Shown here: positions 1 through 8,982 of the stretch, piece after piece
Numbering within the stretch: position 1 is the stretch's first letter
How the letters are laid out: each line of letters starts with the position of its first letter
DNA from: Methylibium petroleiphilum PM1
Lineage (GTDB): Bacteria; Pseudomonadota; Gammaproteobacteria; Burkholderiales; Burkholderiaceae_C
Length of the DNA: 64,000 nt
Reading direction: 5' to 3'
Assembly: GCF_000015725.1 (NCBI RefSeq)
Contig: NC_008825.1
Coordinates: 3,844,001-3,908,000, forward strand
Program-made: the position numbers and the translations under genes
Notes under the pieces: generated by a model
What the model was told of the DNA's origin: nothing
Seen by the model: the letters and a program-made list of their open reading frames with translations, nothing else
Database searches by the model: none

Positions 1-288
1 GACTTCCTGGTCGACACCGGCGCGACACGCAGCGCGATCTCGGCGGCGCTGGCCGACGAGCTGAAGCTCGAGGCCATCGGACGCATCGATTCCAGCACCG
101 CCGGCGGCGTGGTGCGCGGCCACGTGGCCCGGGCCGACCTGGTGCTGGACGGCGGCGTGCGCGTCGAGCGCCTGCCGCTGGTGGTGCTGCCGGCGCTCGG
201 CGACAAGCCTCTGCTCGGGATGGACGTGCTGGGCCGGCTGCGCTGGCAGCAACAGGGTGGCGTGCTGCGCATCGAGGCCGGCTCCTGA
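1..288 (+). CDS. Retropepsin-like aspartic protease, 3' part
   Basis: The reading frame is open from the first base, so the N-terminus lies outside the window. The visible 95 residues begin with the catalytic loop DTGATRSAIS, the hallmark of single-domain retroviral-type aspartic proteases (clan AA, TIGR02281-like). Near the end LLGMDVLGRL is the second conserved element of the fold. Such bacterial proteins usually have an N-terminal signal or membrane anchor and probably act as dimers in the periplasm. Their substrates are mostly unknown. It ends about 100 bases before the PhaM-like gene. The family call is firm; the role is not. Confidence 0.8.
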   Translation, partial: DFLVDTGATRSAISAALADELKLEAIGRIDSSTAGGVVRGHVARADLVLDGGVRVERLPLVVLPALGDKPLLGMDVLGRLRWQQQGGVLRIEAGS

Positions 289-394
289 GGTCGTTCGCGC
301 CGAGGCGGGTTCTTGCCTAGCGCGAACCGCGCACAAGCGCGGCGCGGCGCCGCACAATGGCTGGTCCCACGACCACAACAACAGGAGACCGCCG

Positions 395-1144
395 ATGACT
401 GCCGCCCCCCCCGACTTCGCGAAACTGGTTCCCGGCTTCGACTTCCTGCAGGGCCTGGTCAAGAACGCCGGCTCGGTGCTGCCCAACATCGGCCAGTGGG
501 TCGCGCCGACGCTCAACCCGGAGGAACTGGAGAAGCGCATCGAGGAACTGCGCACGGTGCAGTTCTGGCTGGAGCAGAACGCGCGCATGCTGGGCGCGAC
601 GATCCAGGCGCTGGAAGTGCAGCGCATGACGCTGTCGACGCTGAAGACCATGAACGTGCAGGTGGCCGACCTGCGCGAATCGCTGCGCATCAAGCTGCCC
701 GACGAGGCGCCTGCCGGCGCGCCGCCCGCGCCCGCCGACGACCACTCCGACGACGCGCCGGCCGAGGCCGCGCCGGCGAAGAAGCGCGCCGCACCGCGCG
801 CGAAATCCCGCGCCGCCGCCGCGCCGGTGACCGGCATCGTCGACCCGACGCAGTGGTGGGGCGCACTGACGAAGCAGTTCACCCAGCTGGCCGCCAGCAC
901 CATGAAGGACGTCGCCTCCGACTCCGCGAAGCAGCTCGCCGGCAACCTGGTGAAGCAGAGCTTCGACGCGGCCGAGCAGACCATCAAGGTCGGCATGGCG
1001 CCGGCCCGCAAGGCGGCCGAGATGGCCGGCGGCGTGGCCAACCGCGCGGCGCGCGCGGCGGCGGCCGGCAAGTCGGCTGCCAAGCCTGCTGCGGCCAGGA
1101 AGAAGGCCGCACCGGCACGCAAGGCAGCCGCGCGCCGACGCTGA
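395..1144 (+). CDS. phaM: PhaM-like polyhydroxyalkanoate granule regulatory protein
   Basis: The predicted protein has 249 residues. Residues 1-95 match the PhaM N-terminal region: a short hydrophobic start (PGFDFLQGLVKN), then NPEELEKRIEELRTVQFWLE and a helical coiled segment. The C-terminus is a Lys/Ala/Pro/Arg-rich histone-like tail (AAPARKAAARRR) expected to bind DNA. In the family, PhaM activates PHA synthase and tethers PHB granules to the nucleoid. The start at 395 has an AGGAGA ribosome-binding site; the longer upstream frame lacks one and reads as non-protein. No pha synthase gene is adjacent, so the call rests on sequence alone. Confidence 0.8.
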   Translation: MTAAPPDFAKLVPGFDFLQGLVKNAGSVLPNIGQWVAPTLNPEELEKRIEELRTVQFWLEQNARMLGATIQALEVQRMTLSTLKTMNVQVADLRESLRIKLPDEAPAGAPPAPADDHSDDAPAEAAPAKKRAAPRAKSRAAAAPVTGIVDPTQWWGALTKQFTQLAASTMKDVASDSAKQLAGNLVKQSFDAAEQTIKVGMAPARKAAEMAGGVANRAARAAAAGKSAAKPAAARKKAAPARKAAARRR

Positions 1145-1164
1145 CGTTTCCCGTGCCGGACTCG

Positions 1165-2391
1165 ATGCAAGCCTTTGCCCACGCCCACGCCACCCACCCC
1201 GACGCCCGACTGGCCCTGGGGCTGGTGTGCGCGCAGCTCGACGCCCAGCTCGCCGACCGCCCCGCGCCGACGCTGGGCTGGTGCTACCTGACCGACCACC
1301 ACGCCAACGCCGCCGAGGCCCTGCTGGCCGACCTGCGCGAGCGCTTCCCGGGCACCGCCTGGGTCGGCAGCGTCGGCATCGGCATCTGCGCGAGCGGTGT
1401 CGAGTACTTCGACGAGCCCGGGCTCGCGGTGATGCTGGCGGCGATGCCGCACGAACAGTTCCGCGTGTTCTCCGGACGTCGGCCGCTGCAGGGCGATGCC
1501 GGCTTCGTGCCGCACACGGCGCTGGTGCACGCCGACCCGTCGACGCCCGAGCTGTCGGAGCTGGTCGGCGAGTTGAGCGAGCGGGTCGACAGCGGCTACC
1601 TGTTCGGCGGCCTCGGCTCGGCGCGCAACCGCGTACTGACGATCGCCGCGCCCGGCGGCGACGACGCCGATGAAGGTGGCGTGTTCACCGGCGGCCTGTC
1701 GGGCGTGGCGTTCACGGCCGACGTGGCGATCGTCTCGCGCATCACCCAGGGCTGCCAGCCGGTGGGCCCGGTGCGGGCGATCACGCGGATCGAGCGCAAC
1801 GTGGTCTACGAGCTCGACGATCGACCCGCGCTCGACTGCCTGCTGGGCGATCTGGCCGTCGACGAGCAGGCGCCACGCGAGGCGCTGCCCCGCATGCGCA
1901 GCACGCTGGTCGGGCTGAGCGATACCGCGACCCCGCAGCCGGGCGAGTTCGTCACCGCGGCGCGCGGCCATGCCTTCGGCACCGAGACGCGCGTGCGCCA
2001 CCTGATCGGCATCGACCCGCAGCGCCGCGGCATCGCGATCGCCGACACCGCGCTGGCCGGCCAGCAGCTGGCCTTCTGCCACCGTGACACCGACGCGGCC
2101 CGCCGCGACCTGGTGCGCATCGCCACCGAGATCCGCAGCGCGCTCGAGCCCGAGGAGCTGCCGGACGGCGGCGCGGCCGCCACCGGCGGGCGCCGGATCG
2201 CCGGCGCGCTCTACGTGAGCTGCACCGGCCGCGGCGGCCCGCACTTCGGGGCGCCGTCGGCCGAGCTGCAGCTGCTGCGCCATGCGCTCGGCGACGTGCC
2301 GCTGGTCGGCTTCTTCGCCGCAGGCGAGATCGGCCACCGCCATCTCTACGGCTACACCGGCGTGCTGACCGTGTTCACCGCGCCGGCGTGA
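1165..2391 (+). CDS. FIST N- and C-domain sensory protein
   Basis: The protein has about 408 residues. The N-terminal half (LGLVCAQLDAQL, then VGSVGIGICASGVEYF) and the C-terminal half (GALYVSCTGRGGPHFG, then PLVGFFAAGEIG) match the FIST and FIST_C domains, which are thought to bind small ligands such as amino acids and often feed signal-transduction pathways. Here it is a stand-alone cytoplasmic protein with no kinase or cyclase domain. The start is uncertain: ATG 1165 is used, but GTG 1153 is in frame and neither has a strong ribosome-binding site. It begins about 20 bases after the phaM stop, so co-transcription is likely. Confidence 0.72.
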   Translation: MQAFAHAHATHPDARLALGLVCAQLDAQLADRPAPTLGWCYLTDHHANAAEALLADLRERFPGTAWVGSVGIGICASGVEYFDEPGLAVMLAAMPHEQFRVFSGRRPLQGDAGFVPHTALVHADPSTPELSELVGELSERVDSGYLFGGLGSARNRVLTIAAPGGDDADEGGVFTGGLSGVAFTADVAIVSRITQGCQPVGPVRAITRIERNVVYELDDRPALDCLLGDLAVDEQAPREALPRMRSTLVGLSDTATPQPGEFVTAARGHAFGTETRVRHLIGIDPQRRGIAIADTALAGQQLAFCHRDTDAARRDLVRIATEIRSALEPEELPDGGAAATGGRRIAGALYVSCTGRGGPHFGAPSAELQLLRHALGDVPLVGFFAAGEIGHRHLYGYTGVLTVFTAPA

Positions 2392-2476
2392 TGATGACCT
2401 GCCCGAAGCGCTGCCGGGCCTTGCGGCTGCGGTCTCGGCCCGGGGAACCGGCGTGCAGGGTCGCGGTCTGACAACC

Positions 2477-3055
2477 ATGCGCGTCCCGTCGCTTCCGATC
2501 GTCGCGGGCCTGATGGCGCTGGCCCCGCACGCGCCGGCGTCGGCCCAGGCGACCTCCACCGCCACGCCGGCTTCGGCGGCCTCGGCCGCCGCACCCTCGG
2601 CGCCCGCAGCGCGCGAGATCGTGCAGCAGCGCCTGCCCGATGGCCGCGTGATCTTCACCGACCGGCCGCAGCCGGGGGCGAAGACCGAACGCCGCTGGAC
2701 CACCACCCCGGAAGACCCGGCCGAGGCCGAGGCGCGCCGCGCCGCGGCGCAGCGCGAATCGGCCGCGGTCAGCGAACGCATCGGCCGCCAGATCGAACTG
2801 CAGCGCGAACGCGACCAGGAGGTCGAGCTCGCCCGCGCGAAGGCGGCGCAGGCCGAGGCCGAGCGCGAGGCGGCCCGCGCCCGCGCCGAGGCGGAAGCGC
2901 CACCGCCGGTGGTCGTGATCCCGCACCGCCCGGTGCGACCGCGCCCGCCTCCCACCGTGCGACCGCCGGAGCCTCGCCCGCCGGAGCGACCCGGCCCCAA
3001 GGTCCCGCCCCGCCCAGGCGCCACGCCACCGCCGGGCACGCTGGTGGATCACTGA
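2477..3055 (+). CDS. Exported DUF4124-like protein with coiled coil and Pro-rich tail
   Basis: The protein has 192 residues. Residues 1-22 form a signal peptide ending near PASAQA. A short DUF4124-like module follows (IVQQRLPDGRVIFTDRP, residues about 47-63). Residues 80-145 are a charged, Ala/Glu/Arg-rich helix likely to form a coiled coil, and the tail is rich in Pro and Arg. DUF4124 proteins are common, poorly understood periplasmic proteins of Proteobacteria. ATG 2477 is chosen because the signal peptide starts there; an in-frame ATG at 2453 would add eight uninformative residues. No function is assigned. Confidence 0.6.
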   Translation: MRVPSLPIVAGLMALAPHAPASAQATSTATPASAASAAAPSAPAAREIVQQRLPDGRVIFTDRPQPGAKTERRWTTTPEDPAEAEARRAAAQRESAAVSERIGRQIELQRERDQEVELARAKAAQAEAEREAARARAEAEAPPPVVVIPHRPVRPRPPPTVRPPEPRPPERPGPKVPPRPGATPPPGTLVDH

Positions 3056-3216
3056 CGAGAACGGCCTGCGGCGTTCGTCGCGCGCCATTGCCCTCGTCCG
3101 CGTCAAAACCGCCAGAACCCGAGCGCATGGCCGGCGGGGTCGGCAGCGCTTAAGCTCGCACGTTGAGTGCGGCCGTCGCCATCCGTGGGGATCGGCGGCC
3201 ACGCCAGGAGACCTCG

Positions 3217-4731
3217 ATGAACGCACCGCTCGCCGCGACCGCGCTGCCTGCCGCCCCGTCCCGCGAAGAACGCAGCCGCCGCCAGGCCGAAGTGGTGGCC
3301 GCGCTCGCGCCGCTGCTGCCCGCCCATGCGCTGCTGTGGCAGCGCGAGGACACCGTCCCGTACGAGTGCGATGGCCTCACCGCCTACCGCGCCATGCCGC
3401 TGGTCGTGGCGCTGCCGGAGACCGAGGCCCAGGTCGCCGCGGTGCTGAAGGCCTGCCACCGCCTCGCGGTGCCGGTGGTGGCGCGCGGCGCCGGCACCGG
3501 CCTGTCGGGCGGCGCGATGCCGCACGAACTCGGCGTGACGCTGTCGCTCGCCAAATTCAACCGCATCCTGAAGGTCGACCCGGTCAGCCGCACCGCCGTC
3601 GTCCAGTCGGGCGTGCGCAACGCGGCCATCAGCGAGGCCGCCGCGCCGCACGGCCTGTACTACGCGCCCGACCCGAGCAGCAAGATCGCCTGCACGATCG
3701 GCGGCAACGTGGCCGAGAACTCCGGCGGCATGCACTGCCTGAAGTACGGCCTGACGATCCACAACGTGCTGCGGGTGCGCGGCTACACCGTCGAGGGCGA
3801 GCCGGTCGAGTTCGGCTCCGAGGCGCTCGACGCGCCCGGCCTGGACCTGCTGTCGGCGGTGATCGGCTCCGAGGGCATGCTGGCGGTGACGCTCGAGGTC
3901 ACCGTGAAGCTGGTGCCCAAGCCGCTGCTGGCGCGCGCCATCCTGGCCAGCTTCGACGACGTGCGCAAGGCCGGCAACGCGGTGGCCGCGCTGATCGGCG
4001 CCGGCATCATCCCGGCCGGCCTGGAGATGATGGACAAGCCGATGACCGCCGCCGTCGAGGACTTCGTGCACGCCGGCTACGACCTCGACGCCCACGCCAT
4101 CCTCATCTGCGAGAGCGACGGCACGCCCGAGGAGGTGGAGGAGGAGATCGCCCGCATGGTGGCGGTGATGGAAGGGGCCGGCGCGACACGCTTCGACATC
4201 AGCACCAGCGAGGCCGAGCGCCTGAAGTTCTGGAGCGGGCGCATGAACGCGTTCCCGGCCAGCGGGCGTATCAGCCCCGACTACATGTGCATGGACTCGA
4301 CCATCCCGCGCAAGAAGCTGGCCGAGATCCTGACCCGCATCACCGAGATGGAGACAAAGTACGGCCTGCGCTGCTGCAACGTGTTCCATGCCGGCGACGG
4401 CAACCTGCACCCGCTGATCCTGTTCGACGCCAACGACCCCGACCAGCTGCACCGCGCCGAGCTGTTCGGCGCCGACATCCTGGAGACCAGCGTGATGCTC
4501 GGCGGCACCGTGACCGGCGAGCACGGCGTGGGCGTCGAGAAGCTCGCATCGATGTGCGTGCAGTTCACGCCGGCCGAGCGCGAGCAGATGCTCGGCCTCA
4601 AGCGCGCCTTCGACGCGGCCGGCCTGCTGAACCCCGGCAAGGTGATCCCCACGCTGCACCGCTGCGCCGAGTACGGAAAGATGCACGTGAAGAAGGGCCT
4701 GCTGCCCTTCCCCGACCTGCCGCGGTTCTGA
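3217..4731 (+). CDS. glcD: Glycolate oxidase FAD-linked subunit GlcD
   Basis: This 504-residue protein is the flavin subunit of glycolate dehydrogenase (glycolate to glyoxylate), working with GlcE and GlcF encoded just downstream. The FAD_binding_4 domain shows VVARGAGTGLSGGAMP and CTIGGNVAENSGGMHCLKYG. The C-terminal FAD-oxidase domain shows CNVFHAGDGNLHPLI and the terminal GTVTGEHGVGVEK motif. Length and motif order are typical for the family. The start at 3217 follows a CAGGAG ribosome-binding site; an upstream in-frame ATG at 3163 lacks one. No glcC regulator is adjacent. Confidence 0.95.
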   Translation: MNAPLAATALPAAPSREERSRRQAEVVAALAPLLPAHALLWQREDTVPYECDGLTAYRAMPLVVALPETEAQVAAVLKACHRLAVPVVARGAGTGLSGGAMPHELGVTLSLAKFNRILKVDPVSRTAVVQSGVRNAAISEAAAPHGLYYAPDPSSKIACTIGGNVAENSGGMHCLKYGLTIHNVLRVRGYTVEGEPVEFGSEALDAPGLDLLSAVIGSEGMLAVTLEVTVKLVPKPLLARAILASFDDVRKAGNAVAALIGAGIIPAGLEMMDKPMTAAVEDFVHAGYDLDAHAILICESDGTPEEVEEEIARMVAVMEGAGATRFDISTSEAERLKFWSGRMNAFPASGRISPDYMCMDSTIPRKKLAEILTRITEMETKYGLRCCNVFHAGDGNLHPLILFDANDPDQLHRAELFGADILETSVMLGGTVTGEHGVGVEKLASMCVQFTPAEREQMLGLKRAFDAAGLLNPGKVIPTLHRCAEYGKMHVKKGLLPFPDLPRF

Positions 4732-4774
4732 CGCCGGTCGGCCCTCCATCCGTTCGAGAACCCGTGCCACGACG

Positions 4775-5905
4775 ATGACCTCTCCCGACGACGACCCCGC
4801 CTTGCGCGCCCTGGTCGAGCGCGTGCGCGCCGCGCAGGCCGACGGCACCCCGCTCGAGATCGCCGGCCACGGCTCCAAGGCCTTCTACGGCGGCCCGCGC
4901 CACGGCGAGGCGCTGCACACCACCGGGCTCACCGGCATCTCCAGCTACGAACCCACCGAGCTGGTGGTGAGCGCACGCGCCGGCACGCCGATCGCCGAGC
5001 TGGAGGCGGCGCTCGCCGAGCACGGCCAGTGCCTGCCGTTCGAACCGCCGCGCTTTCGCGTCGGCTCGGTCGCCAAGGGCACGGTGGGCGGGCTCGTCGC
5101 GGCCGGCCTGAGCGGGCCCAGCCGCGCCAGCGTGGGCGCGGTGCGCGACCACGTGCTCGGCGCCACGCTGCTGAACGGCCGCGCCGAGGTGCTGAGCTTT
5201 GGCGGCCAGGTGATGAAGAACGTGGCCGGCTACGACGTGTCGCGTCTGCTGTGCGGCTCGATGGGCGTGCTGGGCGTCGTGCTGGAGGTGTCGCTGAAGG
5301 TGCTGCCGGTGCAGCCGGCCACGGCCACGCTGCGCTTCGAACTCGACGAGGCTGCAGCACTGCAGCAGCTCAACGCCTGGGGCGGTCAGCCGCTGCCCGT
5401 GAGCGCCAGCGCGTGGTGGGCCGGCATGCTCCTGCTGCGGCTGCGCGGCGCACGCGCCGCGGTGAATGCCGCCGTCGACACCCTGCTCACGCGGCACCGC
5501 GGCGAGGGCGTGGAAGACAGCCTGGCCACGCCGTTCTGGGACGGCCTGCGCGATCACGAGGACGAGTTCTTCGTGAAGGCCCGCACCGCGGTCGAGTCGA
5601 ACACCGGCGCGGCGCTGTGGCGCCTGTCGGTCCCGCAGACGGCCGCGCCGATCGCGCTGCCCGGCGAGCAGCTGATCGAATGGGGCGGCGCGCAGCGCTG
5701 GTGGTGCACCGCCGCCAGCGCGGCCACGGTGCGCGAGGCGGCCCAGCGCGCCGGCGGCCACGCCACGCTGTTCCGCGGCGGCGACAAGACGGCCGGCGTG
5801 TTCACGCCGCTGAGTGCGCCGCTGCAGCGCATCCAGCGCGAGCTCAAGCGCGAGTTCGACCCGGCCGGCGTGTTCAACCGCGGCCGCCTCTACCCCGATC
5901 TGTGA
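4775..5905 (+). CDS. glcE: Glycolate oxidase FAD-binding subunit GlcE
   Basis: This 376-residue protein is the second FAD-binding subunit of the glycolate dehydrogenase complex. It carries a shortened FAD_binding_4 domain: IAGHGSKAFYGG (residues about 29-40), FRVGSVAKGTVGGLVAAGLS, and GGQVMKNVAGYDVSRLLCGS. The C-terminus ends with DPAGVFNRGRLYPDL, as in GlcE homologues. It lies 43 bases after glcD and 14 before glcF, so the three genes form an operon. Confidence 0.94.
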   Translation: MTSPDDDPALRALVERVRAAQADGTPLEIAGHGSKAFYGGPRHGEALHTTGLTGISSYEPTELVVSARAGTPIAELEAALAEHGQCLPFEPPRFRVGSVAKGTVGGLVAAGLSGPSRASVGAVRDHVLGATLLNGRAEVLSFGGQVMKNVAGYDVSRLLCGSMGVLGVVLEVSLKVLPVQPATATLRFELDEAAALQQLNAWGGQPLPVSASAWWAGMLLLRLRGARAAVNAAVDTLLTRHRGEGVEDSLATPFWDGLRDHEDEFFVKARTAVESNTGAALWRLSVPQTAAPIALPGEQLIEWGGAQRWWCTAASAATVREAAQRAGGHATLFRGGDKTAGVFTPLSAPLQRIQRELKREFDPAGVFNRGRLYPDL

Positions 5906-5919
5906 GCTGACCCCGCACG

Positions 5920-7161
5920 ATGCAAACCACCCTTGCCCCCGAATACCAGGGCAGCGCCGACGGCGCCGATGCCGAAGCGATCCTGCGCAAGTGCGTGCAC
6001 TGCGGCTTCTGCACCGCCACCTGCCCGACCTACCAGCTGCTGGGCGACGAACTCGACGGCCCGCGCGGCCGCATCTACCTGATCAAGCAGGTGCTCGAGG
6101 GCGCCGAGCCGACGCGCAAGACCCAGCTCCACCTGGATCGCTGCCTGACCTGCCGCAACTGCGAGTCCACCTGCCCGTCGGGCGTGCAGTACGGCGCGCT
6201 GGTGGACATCGGCCGCCGCGTGGTCGATGCCAAGGTCGAGCGCCCGGCTGGTGAACGTGCCGCTCGCACGGCGCTGAAGGAAGGCCTGACCTCGCCGCTG
6301 TTCGCCCCGGCGATGAAGCTCGGCCAGCTGTTCCGTCCGCTGGTCCCCACGGCGCTGAAGGCCAAGGTCCCGCCGAAGGCCCCGGCCAGCGCGCACCGCT
6401 GGCCGACGCGCAGCCACCCGCGCAAGGTGCTGATGCTGCTGGGCTGCGTGCAGCCGGCGATGGCGCCGAACATCAACAGCGCCACGGCGCGCGTGCTCGA
6501 CGCCGCCGGCATCCAGACCCTGGTGGCCGACGACGCCGGCTGCTGCGGTGCCATACGCGACCACCTCGGCGACCACGAGGGTGGCCTGGCCGACATGCGC
6601 CGCAACATCGACGCCTGGTGGCCGCTGGTCGAGGGCCTGACCGGGCAGGGCGCCGTCGAGGCGATCGTGATGAACGCCTCGGGCTGCGGCGTGACCGTCA
6701 AGGACTACGCCCGCCACCTGAAGCACGACCCCGCCTATGCCGAGCGCGCCGCGAAGATCTCGGCGCTGACCCGGGATCTGAGCGAACTGCTGCCCGACCT
6801 GGTGCCCAAGCTCAAGCCGCGGCTGCGCGGCAAGGCGCCCAAGCTCGCCTTCCATCCGCCTTGCACGCTGCAGCACGGCCAGCAGCTGCGCGGCGGCATC
6901 GAGGGCGGTCTGCGCGAGCTCGGCTTCGACATCACGCTGACCCCGACCGACAGCCACCTGTGCTGCGGCTCCGCCGGCACCTACTCGGTGCTGCAGCCGG
7001 CGCTGGCCTACCAGCTGCGCGACCGCAAGCTCGCCGCGCTCGCGCCGGTGGGCGCACAGGCCATCGTGTCGGCCAACATCGGCTGCATCCAGCACCTGCA
7101 GAGCGGCACGCCGACGCCGGTGAAGCACTGGGTGGAGGTGCTCGACGAGGCGCTGGCCTGA
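5920..7161 (+). CDS. glcF: Glycolate oxidase iron-sulfur subunit GlcF
   Basis: This 413-residue protein passes electrons from the GlcD/GlcE flavins towards the respiratory chain. Two 4Fe-4S motifs are visible: C25/C28/C31/C35 (CVHCGFCTATCP) and C76/C79/C82/C86 (CLTCRNCESTCP). Two cysteine-rich CCG domains follow, with DDAGCCGA and HPPCTLQHGQ then HLCCGSAGTY. Length and architecture match GlcF. It is the last gene of the glc operon and is followed by an 88-base gap. Confidence 0.95.
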   Translation: MQTTLAPEYQGSADGADAEAILRKCVHCGFCTATCPTYQLLGDELDGPRGRIYLIKQVLEGAEPTRKTQLHLDRCLTCRNCESTCPSGVQYGALVDIGRRVVDAKVERPAGERAARTALKEGLTSPLFAPAMKLGQLFRPLVPTALKAKVPPKAPASAHRWPTRSHPRKVLMLLGCVQPAMAPNINSATARVLDAAGIQTLVADDAGCCGAIRDHLGDHEGGLADMRRNIDAWWPLVEGLTGQGAVEAIVMNASGCGVTVKDYARHLKHDPAYAERAAKISALTRDLSELLPDLVPKLKPRLRGKAPKLAFHPPCTLQHGQQLRGGIEGGLRELGFDITLTPTDSHLCCGSAGTYSVLQPALAYQLRDRKLAALAPVGAQAIVSANIGCIQHLQSGTPTPVKHWVEVLDEALA

Positions 7162-7197
7162 CGGCCCCGGGGCCCGTCGATGGGCTCCGCACCGCGC

Positions 7198-7226
7198 TTG
7201 TTCTCTTGCAGATTGCTGACTACGAT
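7198..7226 (+). promoter_or_regulatory. Candidate sigma-70-type promoter before the 7250 cluster
   Basis: TTGTTC (7198-7203) and TACGAT (7221-7226) are separated by exactly 17 bases in a locally AT-richer stretch just after glcF. The first gene of the uncharacterised trio starts at 7250 behind a GGGGGGAG ribosome-binding site. The -35 box is weak and the -10 matches four of six consensus positions, so this is a plausible but unproven promoter. Confidence 0.35.
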
Positions 7227-7249
7227 ACCGGCGACTGCAAGGGGGGAGC

Positions 7250-7963
7250 ATGGGAGTTCGTGACGGGCGCGGCCGTTGGCGCGCACGCGGGGCGGGGCTG
7301 TTTGCGCTGATCGCGGGCTGCGAGGTGCTGGCGGGGCCCTTCACGCCCGTGGCAGGCCAGGAATACCGCGAAGTGGCCGACCCGCCGACCCAGGTGCAGG
7401 GCCAGGCGGTGGTGGGCGCGGCCCTGATCGGCGTGCAGACGCAGATCGGCGCGCAGTTCCTCTACGCCCGCGCCAAGGCGCCGTTCAGCGGGCAGGTGCG
7501 CGTCAGCCTCACCACCGCCGATGGCCGGCTGCGTGGCGACGGTGTCTTCCAGGGCGAGGCCCGCGAGGGCGAATGGATCGAGCTCGAACTCAAGCCGAGG
7601 GATGGCAAGCGCCTGCGCCCCAATCCGCTGGCGCCGGAGCGCGTCGCGGTGTCGGTGCGCTATGTCGAGAACGGCTCGTCGGTGGAGCATCCGATGGTCG
7701 CGGCCTGGGAGGTCCCGTCCGCATCGACGACGGCCGCGACGTTGCGGCTGTATGTCAACAGCCGGCGCGCCCCGGAGATGCTGGTCGCGGTGAAGGGCCG
7801 TCCGCCCGAGATGTGCCGGCGTGCGCCGGACAAGTCGACGGTGCGCTTCGACATGCTGTGCGAACTGCCGCTCGCCAGCGTCGTTGGCAGCAAGGGCAAG
7901 CTCACGCTGGTGCGCCGCGACGGCTTCGAAGAGCTGGAGCAGCCGGTCGTCGTCGGCTGGTGA
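7250..7963 (+). CDS. Predicted lipoprotein of unknown function
   Basis: The protein has 237 residues. An Arg-rich start and a short hydrophobic core lead to IAGC, a good lipobox with Cys24 as the lipidation site, so it is probably an outer- or inner-membrane lipoprotein. The rest looks like beta-rich extracytoplasmic sequence (GQVRVSLTTADGRLRGDGVF; WIELELKPRDGKRL). I recognise no family. It has a strong ribosome-binding site, and the next gene starts 13 bases after its stop, so the two are probably co-expressed. Confidence 0.6.
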   Translation: MGVRDGRGRWRARGAGLFALIAGCEVLAGPFTPVAGQEYREVADPPTQVQGQAVVGAALIGVQTQIGAQFLYARAKAPFSGQVRVSLTTADGRLRGDGVFQGEAREGEWIELELKPRDGKRLRPNPLAPERVAVSVRYVENGSSVEHPMVAAWEVPSASTTAATLRLYVNSRRAPEMLVAVKGRPPEMCRRAPDKSTVRFDMLCELPLASVVGSKGKLTLVRRDGFEELEQPVVVGW

Positions 7964-7976
7964 AGGCCCGCGCACG

Positions 7977-8963
7977 GTGCGACACCTGCTCTCCCACCTG
8001 GCCGTGATGCTGCTGCTCGCAGCGCTGGCGGCGGCCATCGCGCTGCCGCTCAGCCTGCGCACCGCGACCGACACCGCGTTCACGCTGACCGCGAACACCG
8101 ACGTCCTGTCGGTCGAGCCGCTGTGCGACCAGGAACTGGTCTGGGACCTCGGCAGGGCCGAGGCCGTGGCGCTCGGGGCCGGCGCGGCTGCGCCGGGGCG
8201 AGCCACCAGCGCCACCAGTGTGCACCTGCGCGGCGGCGCGCGCGCGGTGCTGGAGCGGCGCCCCGACGGCTTGTGGCGCATCGACCTGACCCGCGGCCCG
8301 CTGCACGCGCGCTGCATCGCCCAGACCGGCCAGCCCGCGGTGGTGGTGACGGTCGACGACCAGGTGCTGGAACTGCCGACCGATCCCGCGAAGGGACCGC
8401 GCGCGCTGAGCGTGAGGACGACGCGGCCCGCCGCGGCGGGCCCGCAGAAGGACGAGGACGACAAGCCGTCCGGTACCGTGCTGCTGCTGAGCGGCCGCGT
8501 GGTGCTGGGGGAACTGCTGCGCCACGGCGGCGGCTGGCAGCAGACCACCTCGCCGCTGCTGCGCGAGGGCAAGCTCGAGGCGCGCACCCGCGAGCCCTTC
8601 ACCGACCGCAGCGTGCCGGTGATCGAGGAGGCCCTGGACGCCGGCAGCCGCGTCGACACGCATGCCTGCCTGATGCATGCCGAGGCGCCCGCGCAGCTCG
8701 CCTGCCTGGGCACCACGCCGGTGAGCGCCACCGGCATCGTCTACGACAACAAGGATCGCGCACTCGACGTGAAGCTGCACGTGACGACCGCGCGCATCGG
8801 CATCGCGCAGCACGGCGGCGAACAGCGCGCCGTCGCCGTCACCTGGTGGAACCGCTTCGTCTCGCTGCAGTTCGTGCAGATGTTCGCGGCCACCCTGCTG
8901 CTGCTCGGCACGCTGGCGCAGACGGTCACCACGCTGCCCGGGCTGTTTCGACCCGCCCCCTGA
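7977..8963 (+). CDS. Membrane protein with N- and C-terminal anchors, unknown function
   Basis: The protein has about 328 residues starting at GTG 7977. A transmembrane segment at residues about 6-24 (LAVMLLLAALAAAIALPL) and another near the C-terminus (MFAATLLLLGTLAQTV) flank a roughly 270-residue domain expected in the periplasm. Cysteines in that domain (LCDQE, HARCIAQ, HACLMH, LACLGT) could form disulfides. I recognise no family. The start is inferred from the position of the first membrane segment; no ATG precedes it in frame without overlapping the lipoprotein gene. It lies between the lipoprotein and a trypsin-like protein gene. Confidence 0.58.
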   Translation: MRHLLSHLAVMLLLAALAAAIALPLSLRTATDTAFTLTANTDVLSVEPLCDQELVWDLGRAEAVALGAGAAAPGRATSATSVHLRGGARAVLERRPDGLWRIDLTRGPLHARCIAQTGQPAVVVTVDDQVLELPTDPAKGPRALSVRTTRPAAAGPQKDEDDKPSGTVLLLSGRVVLGELLRHGGGWQQTTSPLLREGKLEARTREPFTDRSVPVIEEALDAGSRVDTHACLMHAEAPAQLACLGTTPVSATGIVYDNKDRALDVKLHVTTARIGIAQHGGEQRAVAVTWWNRFVSLQFVQMFAATLLLLGTLAQTVTTLPGLFRPAP

Positions 8964-8982
8964 CGACCCCTCCTCCTGCCCG